Notes under the pieces: model-generated
What the model saw: the letters and a program-made list of their open reading frames with translations, nothing else
Told to the model about the DNA's origin: nothing
The model's database searches: none
In this document: positions 16,080 to 25,448 of the stretch, in pieces
Layout of the letters: the number at the start of each line of letters is the position of its first letter
Numbering within the stretch: the stretch's first letter is position 1
Translations under genes and position numbers: made by a program
Source: Acidaminococcus fermentans_A
GTDB lineage: Bacteria > Bacillota > Negativicutes > Acidaminococcales > Acidaminococcaceae
Assembly: GCF_052216985.1 (NCBI RefSeq)
Contig: NZ_JBQOUY010000004.1
Location: 1 to 64,000, forward strand
Reading direction: 5' to 3'
DNA: 64,000 bases

Positions 16080-16466
16080 ATGGACGAGACCATGCGGGAA
16101 CAGGTGAGGGCCTTTGCTGCCCAGGGCCTGAAAAGCCTGGAACAGGAAGATCTGCCAGATGTACAGGGCAGCCTGGTGCTGACTTGTGAGGCCCTGCGGG
16201 ACCGGAAGAAGGCGGAAGGAAGCTGCAACCAGGCAGAATTGGACGAGTTGGATCGAGTGCTCCTGGTATTGGAAGACTCTCCGAAACTAGCGGCCAATGC
16301 CCGGGATTCCCTCCTGGATCTGGAGGGGATCCGATGTTATCCAAGTGGCCGGTTCCTGATCTTTTATCGGTTCAATTCCAACTATGGATTGGTCACAGTG
16401 ATCCGTTTGGCCTTGGATCATCCAGAATGGAACGGGCTGGTCAGGGATGGAAGAAAATTCTGCTAA
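16080..16466 (+). CDS. ParE/RelE-like protein with helical N-terminus
   Basis: The ATG at 16080 follows GGAGG. The 128-residue product is not a recognised single family member. Its C-terminal half (about 55-128) resembles the end of ParE/RelE toxins, with GIRCYPSGRFLIFYRF followed by VTVIRLALDHPEW, close to the ParE motif R-x-x-P-x-G-R-x-L-I-F-Y-R. The first 50 residues are acidic and helical, unlike a standard ParE N-terminus. No antitoxin ORF is visible on either side, because the neighbours are rpmA and the rpoB leader. It could be an orphan toxin-like domain with another function. Confidence 0.5.
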   Translation: MDETMREQVRAFAAQGLKSLEQEDLPDVQGSLVLTCEALRDRKKAEGSCNQAELDELDRVLLVLEDSPKLAANARDSLLDLEGIRCYPSGRFLIFYRFNSNYGLVTVIRLALDHPEWNGLVRDGRKFC

Positions 16467-16517
16467 AATTTCACATAAAGTTTACATATTAAAATAGAAA
16501 AAAACCATATTATATGA

Positions 16518-16692
16518 TATAATTATCGTCCATGAAGTTTGCTAAAGCAGGATATATAGGTTTCGCGAGTGCTCAGTGGTTGGACATCGCGTTCCCGCTC
16601 AAGTGAGGAGAGGAGCACGAAATGCTGACTGAGAGACATTGCAGGATACAAGGCTGATCAATCTTGATTGTGTTGACTGCCTTGTTTTTTTT
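16518..16692 (+). promoter_or_regulatory. rpoB promoter -10 and structured leader with intrinsic terminator
   Basis: A TATAAT at 16518-16523 has no strong -35 partner. Downstream lies about 160 nt of leader with pairing arms (GTGCTC with GAGCAC; CTCAGT with ACTGAG). It ends in a terminator-like hairpin: ACAAGGC (16648-16654) pairs with GCCTTGT (16679-16685), followed by a T run, about 62 nt before rpoB. This looks like transcription attenuation of rpoBC. The alternative is a small independent RNA of about 160 nt. The family is not recognised. Confidence 0.5.
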
Positions 16693-16754
16693 GTGTAATA
16701 GATTCTTAGTACTTTCTTCGAATACCTGCCTAGAGAAAAGGAGTGAGAGACCAC

Positions 16755-19700
16755 ATGTTTAAGCCGGTACATAATGGCGACCGCATCCGGTACAGTTATG
16801 CGCGGATCAAAGAAGTCCTGAAAATGCCTCATTTGATCGACCTGCAGAGAAAATCTTATGAGTGGTTCATAAGAGAAGGACTGCACGACGTTTTCAAGGA
16901 TGTTTCTCCCATCAAGGATTTTACGGATAACCTGGAACTGAGTTTTGAAAACTTCACCATTGGGGACCCTAAGTATGACATCGAGACCTGCAAGGAAAAA
17001 GATGCCACCTATGCAGCACCCCTGAATGTAGATGTCCGTCTGTTGTATAAGGATACGGGAGAAATCAAGGAATCCACTGTCTTCATGGGGGATTTCCCTC
17101 TGATGACCGATACCGGGACCTTCGTCATCAACGGGGCGGAACGGGTCATCGTCAGCCAGCTGGTCCGGTCTCCCGGAGTCTATTACGCCAAAGACATGGA
17201 TCCCATGGGGAAATTCCTCTATGGGACCACGGTGATCCCCAACCGGGGTGCCTGGATCGAATATGAAACCGACCTGAACGACATCATCTACGCCCGTGTG
17301 GACCGGACCCGGAAACTGCCGGCTACAGCACTGCTCCGTGTCATGGGGCTGCCTACCAATGATGATATCATCCGGACCTTCGGGGAACATCCTTTCCTGG
17401 TAGCGACTCTGGCCAAGGATACCACCAAAAATGAAGACGATGCCCTGCTGGAAATCTACCGGAAACTGCGTCCGGGCGAACCGGCCAACTTGGAAAATGC
17501 CGCCCAGCTGATCAAGAACATCTTCTCTGACAACCGGCGGTATGATCTGGCCAATGTGGGCCGCTATAAGGTCAATAAGAAACTGGGTTGGCGCCAGCGT
17601 CTTCTGGGTAAGGAACTGACTTCTCCCATCGCTTTTGAAAATCCTGACGGCAGCCAGGGCGAAGTGGTCCTGCCGGCCGGTACCATCATCGGGGATGAAG
17701 AAATCGATAAGATCGAGCAGAGCGGCATCTACAGCCAGCCCGGCTATGCAGAAGTCTGGGTGAAATACCAGGAAAAACCGGAACGGATCATTGTCACCAA
17801 AGATATCGATGCTTCCGTCCGGGTCATTACGCCCGCCGATGTGATCGCTTCCTTTGCTTATCTGCTGAATGTGATCGACGGCATGGAAGGCAAGGACGAC
17901 ATAGATCATCTGGGCAACCGGCGTGTCCGTTGCGTAGGGGAACTGCTCCAGAACCAGTTCCGGATCGGTCTGAGCCGTATGGAACGGGTGATCCGGGAAC
18001 GGATGACCCTCCAGGATGCCGATGTGATCACGCCTCAGGCACTGATCAACATCCGTCCAGTGGTGGCCGCTGTGAAGGAATTCTTCGGCAGCAGCCAGCT
18101 GTCTCAGTTCATGGACCAGAACAACCCTCTGGCGGAACTGACCCACAAACGCCGTCTGTCCGCCCTGGGGCCTGGCGGTTTGTCCCGGGAAAGAGCCGGT
18201 TATGAAGTCCGTGACGTGCACGTTTCCCACTATGGCCGTATGTGTCCTATCGAAACCCCTGAAGGCCCCAACATCGGCCTGATCGGATCTCTGGCTGCCT
18301 ACGGGGTGGTGAACCGGTATGGCTTCATTGAAACTCCTTATCGGAAAGTAGACAAGAAGACCTGCAAGGTCACCAATGAAATCGTCTACATGACGGCAGA
18401 CGAAGAAGACAATTACATCGTGGCACAGGCCAACGAACCCTTGAATGATGACGGGACCTTCGTCAACAGCCACGTAACCTGCCGGGAACGGAACGACGTA
18501 CTGTCCATTCCGCCCAGCCGGGTAGATTTCATGGACGTATCCCCGAAACAGGTTATGTCCATCGCTGCAGCCCTGATTCCTTTCCTGGAAAACGACGATG
18601 CCAACCGTGCTCTGATGGGGGCTAACATGCAGCGGCAGGCAGTGCCTCTGCTGAATCCCAAAGCTCCTGTGGTCGGGACTGGGATGGAATACAAAGTGGC
18701 CGTGGACTCCGGTGTCTGCATCCTGGCCAAACACGCCGGGACGGTGAAATACGTCAGCGGCGACAAGATCATCGTTACCCGTGCCGACGGCGCCGGTGTG
18801 GATGAATACAATGTACTGAAATTCAAACGCTCCAACCAGAGCACCTGCGTGAACCAGCGACCCATCGTCTTCAAGGGAGACAAGGTGGAAGAAGGCCAGG
18901 TCCTGGCTGACGGGCCTGCTACGGATCACGGCGAACTGGCCTTGGGCCGTAACGCCATTGCCGCCTATATGCCCTGGGAAGGCTACAACTACGAAGACGC
19001 TGTACTCCTCAGCGAGGATTTGGTGAAGGAAGACGTCTTCACTTCCATCCATATCGAAGAATACAACTGCGACGCCCGGGATACGAAACTGGGGCCGGAA
19101 GAGATCACCCGGGATATCCCCAACGTTTCGGAAGAAGCCCTGAAGGATCTGGATGAAGACGGGATCATCCGCATCGGTGCGGAAGTCCGCCCTGGGGATA
19201 TCCTGGTTGGGAAAGTCACCCCCAAAGGGGAAACGGAACTGAGTGCGGAAGAACGGCTGATCCGGGCCATCTTTGCCGAAAAGGCACGGGAAGTCCGGGA
19301 CAGCTCCCTGCGGGTACCCCATGGGGAATCCGGGATCATCGTCAGCGTGCAGATCTTCACCCGGGAGAACGGCGATGAACTGCCCCCTGGCGTGAGCAAA
19401 CAGGTACGGGTCCACATTGTCCAGAAACGGAAGATCAGTGAAGGAGACAAGATGGCAGGCCGTCACGGGAACAAGGGTGTCGTTTCCCGGATCATGCCTC
19501 GAGAAGATATGCCGTTCCTGCCCAACGGGGAACCGGTCCAGATCGTGCTGAACCCTCTGGGCGTGCCTTCCCGTATGAACATCGGGCAGATCCTGGAAGC
19601 CCATCTGGGCTGGGCTGCCTGTGCCCTGGGCATGCGGATCGAATCTGGAGACCCGAAACTGGCTGGCGAACTGAAAGAAGCCGGCTATGATGTGGATAAA

Positions 19701-20489
19701 TACGGCATGCCGGAAACTGTGGACCATGCAGTGCCCGTGGCAGTGCCTGTGTTCGATTCCGCCCGGGAAGATGACATGGAAAAGACCCTGCAGCTGGCCG
19801 GTGTGGATCCCAGCGGGAAGACCACGTTGTATGACGGCCGTACCGGGGAACCCTTCGACAACCCGGTCACCGTAGGCTGTATCTATTACTTGAAGCTCCA
19901 CCATTTGGTCGCTGATAAGATCCACGCTCGTTCCACCGGTCCGTACTCCCTGGTTACCCAGCAGCCTTTGGGTGGTAAAGCCCAGTTCGGCGGCCAGAGA
20001 TTCGGGGAAATGGAAGTGTGGGCCCTGGAAGCCTATGGGGCCGCTTACACCCTGCAGGAAATCCTTACCGTGAAGTCCGATGACGTGGTAGGCCGTGTGA
20101 AAGCCTATGAAGCCATCGTAAAAGGCGAGAACATCCCGGAACCGGGTGTGCCTGAATCCTTCAAGGTATTGGTGAAAGAAATGCAGAGCATCGGTCTGGA
20201 TATCCAGGTACTGGATGAAGACGATGATGAAATCGATCTGGATGACGAAGACGAAGATATCGGAATGGGTGATATCGCCAGAGAACTGGATATGGATATG
20301 GCCAATAAGGCTCCCCATACCGCGGCCAATGTAGGGGAAGAGAACCCTGCCCAGAGCGGAGAAGAAGAACTGAGCCCGGATGAAGACCAACCGGAAGGCA
20401 GCGACTTCGATGTGATTGCCGATATCGGGAACATGGATCTGGACGATTCCCATGATGACAGCGATGACAACGGGTCTGATGCAGAGTAG
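16755..20489 (+). CDS. rpoB: RNA polymerase beta subunit
   Basis: The 1244-residue protein starts at the ATG at 16755, 11 nt after AAAGGAG. All hallmark blocks are present, including the rifampicin pocket (SQLSQFMDQNNPLAELTHKR, then RLSALGPGG) with sensitive-type residues, VHVSHYGRMCPIETPEGPNI, and KRKISEGDKMAGRHGNKGV. The last roughly 90 residues after the conserved end (EMQSIGLDIQVLDED) form a very acidic tail rich in Asp/Glu and ending DSDDNGSDAE, longer than in Bacillus RpoB. Unlike most Firmicutes, rplJ-rplL do not precede it; the preceding gene is the ParE-like ORF. It is followed 16 nt later by rpoC. Confidence 0.98.
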   Translation: MFKPVHNGDRIRYSYARIKEVLKMPHLIDLQRKSYEWFIREGLHDVFKDVSPIKDFTDNLELSFENFTIGDPKYDIETCKEKDATYAAPLNVDVRLLYKDTGEIKESTVFMGDFPLMTDTGTFVINGAERVIVSQLVRSPGVYYAKDMDPMGKFLYGTTVIPNRGAWIEYETDLNDIIYARVDRTRKLPATALLRVMGLPTNDDIIRTFGEHPFLVATLAKDTTKNEDDALLEIYRKLRPGEPANLENAAQLIKNIFSDNRRYDLANVGRYKVNKKLGWRQRLLGKELTSPIAFENPDGSQGEVVLPAGTIIGDEEIDKIEQSGIYSQPGYAEVWVKYQEKPERIIVTKDIDASVRVITPADVIASFAYLLNVIDGMEGKDDIDHLGNRRVRCVGELLQNQFRIGLSRMERVIRERMTLQDADVITPQALINIRPVVAAVKEFFGSSQLSQFMDQNNPLAELTHKRRLSALGPGGLSRERAGYEVRDVHVSHYGRMCPIETPEGPNIGLIGSLAAYGVVNRYGFIETPYRKVDKKTCKVTNEIVYMTADEEDNYIVAQANEPLNDDGTFVNSHVTCRERNDVLSIPPSRVDFMDVSPKQVMSIAAALIPFLENDDANRALMGANMQRQAVPLLNPKAPVVGTGMEYKVAVDSGVCILAKHAGTVKYVSGDKIIVTRADGAGVDEYNVLKFKRSNQSTCVNQRPIVFKGDKVEEGQVLADGPATDHGELALGRNAIAAYMPWEGYNYEDAVLLSEDLVKEDVFTSIHIEEYNCDARDTKLGPEEITRDIPNVSEEALKDLDEDGIIRIGAEVRPGDILVGKVTPKGETELSAEERLIRAIFAEKAREVRDSSLRVPHGESGIIVSVQIFTRENGDELPPGVSKQVRVHIVQKRKISEGDKMAGRHGNKGVVSRIMPREDMPFLPNGEPVQIVLNPLGVPSRMNIGQILEAHLGWAACALGMRIESGDPKLAGELKEAGYDVDKYGMPETVDHAVPVAVPVFDSAREDDMEKTLQLAGVDPSGKTTLYDGRTGEPFDNPVTVGCIYYLKLHHLVADKIHARSTGPYSLVTQQPLGGKAQFGGQRFGEMEVWALEAYGAAYTLQEILTVKSDDVVGRVKAYEAIVKGENIPEPGVPESFKVLVKEMQSIGLDIQVLDEDDDEIDLDDEDEDIGMGDIARELDMDMANKAPHTAANVGEENPAQSGEEELSPDEDQPEGSDFDVIADIGNMDLDDSHDDSDDNGSDAE

Positions 20490-20505
20490 GAAGGAGTGAG
20501 TGCTC

Positions 20506-23500
20506 TTGTTGGACGTAAATAAATTTCATTCTATGAGAATCGGTCTGGCTTCTCCGGAGAAGATCAGAGCCTGGTCCCACGGGGAAGTGACCAAACCGGA
20601 AACCATCAACTATAGAACCCTGAAACCGGAACGGGACGGCCTGTTCTGTGAACGGATCTTTGGGCCTACCAAAGACTGGGAATGCCACTGCGGCAAGTAC
20701 AAACGCATCCGCTATAAGGGTGTGGTCTGCGACAAATGCGGCGTCGAAGTCACCCGCTCCAAAGTCCGCCGTGACCGGATGGGGTCCATCGAACTGGCGG
20801 CTCCTGTCTCTCACATCTGGTATTTCAAAGGAATCCCCTGCCGGATGGGGGCCATCCTGGACATCGGCCAGAGAGCCCTAGAAAAAGTCCTGTACTTTGC
20901 CAGCTACATCGTCCTGGATCCCGGTGATACCAACTTGACCAAGAAACAGCTGCTCACCGAAGCGGAATACCAGGAAAAACTGGATGAATACGGTCCTACC
21001 TTCCGGGTAGGCATGGGGGCAGAAGCCATCAAGGAACTGCTCCATGAAATCAACGTGGAAGAACTGACCAAAGAACTGCGGGCTGCCCTGAAGACCGAAA
21101 CCAGCCTCCAGAAGAGACGGAACATCGTCCGCCGCCTGGATGTGTGCGAAGCCTTCCTGAAGAGCGGCAACAAACCGGAATGGATGATCATGGACGTGAT
21201 CCCGGTCATCCCTCCCGACCTGCGCCCTATGGTTCAGCTGGACGGCGGCCGGTTTGCCACCAGTGACCTGAACGACCTGTACCGCCGGGTCATCAACCGG
21301 AACAACCGTCTGAAACGGCTCCAGGAACTCCAGGCTCCGGATATCATCGTCCGGAACGAAAAACGGATGCTCCAGGAAGCGGTGGATGCCCTGATCGACA
21401 ACGGCCGCCGCGGCCGTGCCGTAACGGGCCCTGGTACCCGTCCTCTGAAATCCTTGTCCGATATGCTGAAAGGGAAACAGGGCCGTTTCCGTCAGAACCT
21501 GCTGGGGAAACGGGTGGACTATTCCGGCCGTAGCGTAATCGTGGTCGGGCCTGAAATGAAGATGCACCAGTGCGGCCTGCCGAAAGAAATGGCCCTGGAA
21601 CTGTTCAAGCCCTTTGTGATGAAGCGTCTGGTGGAAACTGGCGCTGCCACTAATATCAAGAGCGCCAAACGGATGGTGGAACGGGCTACCAACGCTGTAT
21701 GGGATGTACTGGAAGACGTGATCAAAGAACATCCTGTGCTGCTGAACCGTGCCCCGACCCTGCACAGACTGGGTATCCAGGCGTTCGAACCGATCCTGTC
21801 CGAAGGCCGGGCCATCAAGCTGCATCCTCTGGTCTGCACCCCTTACAACGCCGACTTCGACGGGGACCAGATGGCTGTCCATCTGCCTCTGTCCGCTGAA
21901 GCCCAGGCCGAAGCACGGGTGCTGATGATGTCCGTCAACAACATCCTGGCTCCCAAAGACGGGAAACCCATCACCGTTCCTACCCAGGATATGGTGCTGG
22001 GGGCCTACTACCTGACCATCTTCAAAGATGGAGCCAAGGGAGAAGGCCGCCGGTTCATCAGTTTCGATGAAGCCCGTCTGGCCTATTTCAACCATGTGAT
22101 CGATCTCCAGGCCCGGATCAAGGTGAAGGTGCCCAATGCGGAAATCTTCCCGGAAACCTCGGATAAAGGGGAAAGCCTGGTCACCACTTCCATGGGGAAT
22201 ATCATCTACAACAGTGAACTGCCTGTAGAAATGCGGTATTACTCCAAACAGGAAGACGGCACCTGGCTCCTGGGCAAATTGATCGATAAGAAGGAACTGG
22301 GCCGTCTGGTAGCCAAAGCCCACAAGCTGTACGGCAACTTCGGCACCGCCCGGGTTCTGGATATCGTCAAGAAGCTGGGCTATGACAACGCCTGCAAATC
22401 CGGTCTGTCTATCGCCGCTTCCGATATCAAGATCCCGAAAGAAAAGGCTTCCATCCTGGCCGCCGCTGAAAAGCAGGTCGATAAAGTGGAAACCATCTTC
22501 AACCGTGGTCTCATGAGCGATGACGAACGGTACCGTAAGGTCATCGCCATCTGGGATAAAGCCACCGAAGACGTGGCCAACGCCCTGATGAAACACACCA
22601 TGGATCCTTTCAACCCTGTATACATGATGGCCAATTCCGGTGCCCGCGGTAACGTGCAGCAGATCCGTCAGCTGGCTGGTATGCGTGGTCTGATGGCTGA
22701 CCCTTCCGGTCGGATCATCGACCGTCCTATCAAATCCAACTTCCGTGAAGGCCTGACCATCTTGGAATACTTCATTTCTTCCCACGGTGCCCGGAAAGGT
22801 CTGACCGATACCGCCCTGCGTACCGCTGACTCCGGTTATCTGACCCGCCGTCTGGTAGACGTGGCCCAGGATGTCATCGTCCGGGAAGACGACTGCGATG
22901 TGACCGGCATGAACCTGGTCCGGGAACGGGCCCGTTTCTGCAAAGCCGTCCTGGGTTCCAGCCAGCACAAGCTGAAGGAATATGTGGTAGGCCGTACCCT
23001 GGCTGCCAGCGTGATGGATCCGGAAGACGATTCCATCCTGGCGGAAGCCGATACGGTGGTCAGCGAAGAAGTCTTCGACCGCCTGATGGCAGCCAAGATA
23101 CTGGAAATCAGCCTGTATCCGGCTGACGAAGAAAGCAATGAAGAACCGGAAACCCTGGCAATCAACGTGCCGGAAGAAAAAGTGAAAGCGGCTTTCCGGG
23201 AACATATGACCCACCATTTCCTGGACAAACAGGTGGAAGAAGATATCGTCAATGAGAAGGATGAAGTCCTGGCCAAGGCCGGTGACAAGTTCACCGCTGA
23301 CGTGATCGAAAAGATCCTGGAAGACGGGACTGTCAAAGAGCTGAAAATCCGGAACAACGAAGTGGATGGGGTCTATGTGGAAGCCATTACTTCCGGGAAG
23401 AACAAGAGCACGGTGCTGGAATCCCTCCGGGATCGTCTGGTAGGCCGTACCCTGGCCGAAGATATCACCGACAAAGAAGGAAAGGTCATCTACCATATCA

Positions 23501-24531
23501 ACGATTACATCACCGAAGATATGGCCGATGTAATCGCCGACCTGCGGGAGAAAGTCAAGATTCGTTCTGTACTGACCTGCAAATCCCATTTCGGAGTCTG
23601 CCGTGCCTGCTACGGCCGGAACCTGGCTACGGCCAAGAAGGTGGAAGTGGGCGAAGCTGTCGGGACCATCGCTGCCCAGGCCATCGGCGAACCGGGTACC
23701 CAGCTGACCATGAGAACCTTCCACACCGGCGGTGTTGCTGGTGCTGATGATATCACCCAAGGTCTTCCCCGTGTCGAAGAATTGTTCGAAGCCCGGAAAC
23801 CGAAACATCCCGGTATCCTCACGGAAGTGGCTGGTACTGTGGAAATCCAGGAAAAGGAAGAAGGCCGGTTCATCATCATCCATAAGGAAGATGGAACGGA
23901 TGAATCTTACCATATTCCTTACGGGGCTAAGATCCATGTGGCAGAAGGGGATAAAGTGGAAGTGGGCGACCGCCTCACCGAAGGTTCCCTGAACCCCCAT
24001 GACATCCTGCGGATCTCCGGTCCGGCTGCTACCCGTCATTATCTGGTACAGCAGGTACTGGGCGTCTACAAGTCCCAGGGCGTGGAAATCAACGATAAGC
24101 ACGTGGAAGTCATGGTCCGTCAGATGATGCGGAAGTATAAGATCGACGAAGCCGGCGACACCAATATGCTGCCGGGCTCCGTGGTGGATATCGCCCAATT
24201 CGAAGATGAGAACGACGAAGTGCTGGCTGAAGGGAAACAGCCGGCAGTCGGTCATCCCATCCTGCTGGGGATCACCAAGGCTTCTCTGGCTACCGATTCC
24301 TTCCTGTCCGCTGCTTCCTTCCAGGAAACCACTCGGAACCTCACGGATGCCGCTATCAAAGGCAAGGTGGATCCGCTGCTGGGCCTGAAAGAAAACGTCA
24401 TCATCGGGAAACTGATCCCGGCCGGTACGGGTATGTCCAAATACCGGAACATCCAGCTGAAACTCCATCGTCCGATGGAAGTCAGCGAAGAACCGGCTGA
24501 AACTCTGGCAGAACAGCCTGCAGAGGAATAA
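20506..24531 (+). CDS. rpoC: RNA polymerase beta' subunit
   Basis: The TTG start at 20506, 9 nt after AAGGAG, gives MLDVNKFHSMRIGLASP, the usual N-terminus; an in-frame GTG at 20500 is too close to the Shine-Dalgarno. The 1341-residue protein has the N-terminal zinc site (CHCGKYKRIRYKGVVCDKCG), the catalytic Mg2+ loop NADFDGDQMAVHLPLS, the trigger/bridge segment NSGARGNVQQIRQLAGMRGL, and the second zinc cluster CKSHFGVCRACYG. It ends in a short acidic tail. An intrinsic terminator follows after about 10 nt. Confidence 0.98.
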   Translation: MLDVNKFHSMRIGLASPEKIRAWSHGEVTKPETINYRTLKPERDGLFCERIFGPTKDWECHCGKYKRIRYKGVVCDKCGVEVTRSKVRRDRMGSIELAAPVSHIWYFKGIPCRMGAILDIGQRALEKVLYFASYIVLDPGDTNLTKKQLLTEAEYQEKLDEYGPTFRVGMGAEAIKELLHEINVEELTKELRAALKTETSLQKRRNIVRRLDVCEAFLKSGNKPEWMIMDVIPVIPPDLRPMVQLDGGRFATSDLNDLYRRVINRNNRLKRLQELQAPDIIVRNEKRMLQEAVDALIDNGRRGRAVTGPGTRPLKSLSDMLKGKQGRFRQNLLGKRVDYSGRSVIVVGPEMKMHQCGLPKEMALELFKPFVMKRLVETGAATNIKSAKRMVERATNAVWDVLEDVIKEHPVLLNRAPTLHRLGIQAFEPILSEGRAIKLHPLVCTPYNADFDGDQMAVHLPLSAEAQAEARVLMMSVNNILAPKDGKPITVPTQDMVLGAYYLTIFKDGAKGEGRRFISFDEARLAYFNHVIDLQARIKVKVPNAEIFPETSDKGESLVTTSMGNIIYNSELPVEMRYYSKQEDGTWLLGKLIDKKELGRLVAKAHKLYGNFGTARVLDIVKKLGYDNACKSGLSIAASDIKIPKEKASILAAAEKQVDKVETIFNRGLMSDDERYRKVIAIWDKATEDVANALMKHTMDPFNPVYMMANSGARGNVQQIRQLAGMRGLMADPSGRIIDRPIKSNFREGLTILEYFISSHGARKGLTDTALRTADSGYLTRRLVDVAQDVIVREDDCDVTGMNLVRERARFCKAVLGSSQHKLKEYVVGRTLAASVMDPEDDSILAEADTVVSEEVFDRLMAAKILEISLYPADEESNEEPETLAINVPEEKVKAAFREHMTHHFLDKQVEEDIVNEKDEVLAKAGDKFTADVIEKILEDGTVKELKIRNNEVDGVYVEAITSGKNKSTVLESLRDRLVGRTLAEDITDKEGKVIYHINDYITEDMADVIADLREKVKIRSVLTCKSHFGVCRACYGRNLATAKKVEVGEAVGTIAAQAIGEPGTQLTMRTFHTGGVAGADDITQGLPRVEELFEARKPKHPGILTEVAGTVEIQEKEEGRFIIIHKEDGTDESYHIPYGAKIHVAEGDKVEVGDRLTEGSLNPHDILRISGPAATRHYLVQQVLGVYKSQGVEINDKHVEVMVRQMMRKYKIDEAGDTNMLPGSVVDIAQFEDENDEVLAEGKQPAVGHPILLGITKASLATDSFLSAASFQETTRNLTDAAIKGKVDPLLGLKENVIIGKLIPAGTGMSKYRNIQLKLHRPMEVSEEPAETLAEQPAEE

Positions 24532-24540
24532 GCAAAATAA

Positions 24541-24590
24541 AAAGGGAATGTGAAGAAATAATTTTCATTTCTTCACATTCCCTTTTTTAT
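24541..24590. terminator. rpoBC terminator (convergent)
   Basis: A long stem AAAGGGAATGTGAAGAAAT / ATTTCTTCACATTCCCTTT is followed by TTTT. Its GTGAAGAAAT...ATTTCTTCAC core is repeated in the terminator at 48208-48250. The convergent gene ends inside the T run. Confidence 0.9.
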
Positions 24591-25213
24591 TGCAGTAATA
24601 CCAGTATTTCCTGCTGCTTTTCTTCGGGCAGGGGATCTAGGTTCCGCTGCCGGATCCAACGCTTCAGCTCTGGCAGGCTCAAGGTCTTGGCCCGAGCAGG
24701 TGCAGCCAGCTGGAAGACAGGATCAGCATAATTATCAGCTGCAATGACAAAAACATGGACTTCAAAGGGAGCAGTTTTGGCCGTTTTCAGCAGATTTCCC
24801 AGCTTTTCTTTTTCTTCCTTCAAAAAGGCAAGTGGATTGGTGATCCGGATGATTTCAGAATTATCTTTTAATATCCATTGTTCACTACGTTCCGAACCTT
24901 CTATCCGATATCCCTTGGATAGGATCTTAAGGAGAAGGACATCATGGGGAAGGAGGATATAGGTCAATTCAGGAGATAATACCCCATTTGTGCAGGAAAG
25001 ACTGCGATAATGGCCTCGAGATCCTGATTTCACTGCTTTTATGACACGATCCTTGGCACCTTTCGGTGTCCGGGCCTTTCGGATCCGGTGGATCCACCTT
25101 TGGAAAAAAAGGCATCCTGACAGGAAAAGCAGGAAAAAAATCAGGTATTCTTTGGAAGAATGTAGCTTCCATAGGGTCATGTTAGGAAAGATTTGTATCA
25201 CTATTTCATCCAT
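24587..25213 (-). CDS. Membrane-anchored NERD-like protein
   Basis: The 208-residue product has one transmembrane segment (about residues 24-39, LIFFLLFLSGCLFFQRW) and a basic cytoplasmic stretch. The following domain resembles a nuclease-related NERD domain: a DVLLLKILSKGYRIEG strand pair, a tryptophan (EQWIL), ITNPLAFLKEEKEKL, then VHVFVIAADNY. The region before it keeps few of the charged catalytic residues, so nuclease activity is doubtful. It converges on rpoC. The 235-nt gap upstream to the AbgT-family gene contains short hairpins (for example GTCCAG/CTGGAC at 25292-25315) but no recognisable gene. Confidence 0.55.
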   Translation of the reverse strand: MDEIVIQIFPNMTLWKLHSSKEYLIFFLLFLSGCLFFQRWIHRIRKARTPKGAKDRVIKAVKSGSRGHYRSLSCTNGVLSPELTYILLPHDVLLLKILSKGYRIEGSERSEQWILKDNSEIIRITNPLAFLKEEKEKLGNLLKTAKTAPFEVHVFVIAADNYADPVFQLAAPARAKTLSLPELKRWIRQRNLDPLPEEKQQEILVLLQ

Positions 25214-25448
25214 TTTACCATTCCACCTCTTTTGGATTACAAAAATATAAGAAAAAACTTGTTCAAATTATAACATGGTAAAAGTCAGCCCGTCCAGGAG
25301 AAAGAAGCGCTGGACAAGCTTTGTCCCAGCATGATATTATATAAACGATTGGAGAATACAGATGAAAAATGTTTGATGTTCTTTTGGCTGTAATGCAGTA
25401 TTTCCGGTACTGTATTGGGTAAATATTTTTTAAGGAGGTTGTCAATCA

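Noticed and set aside
16530..16692. SRP RNA, 6S RNA or L10 leader in the rpoB upstream region
   Set aside because: The signature sequences of SRP RNA are absent, and neither the 6S shape nor the L10 leader pattern could be recognised. It is kept only as an unassigned leader.
16599..20453. 1284-codon open frame antisense to rpoB
   Set aside because: It mirrors the codon bias of rpoB; composition (many His, Gly, Phe) is typical of an antisense shadow, and rpoB is certain.
20878..24468. 1196-codon open frame antisense to rpoC
   Set aside because: Same explanation as for the rpoB shadow; no start signals or domain pattern.
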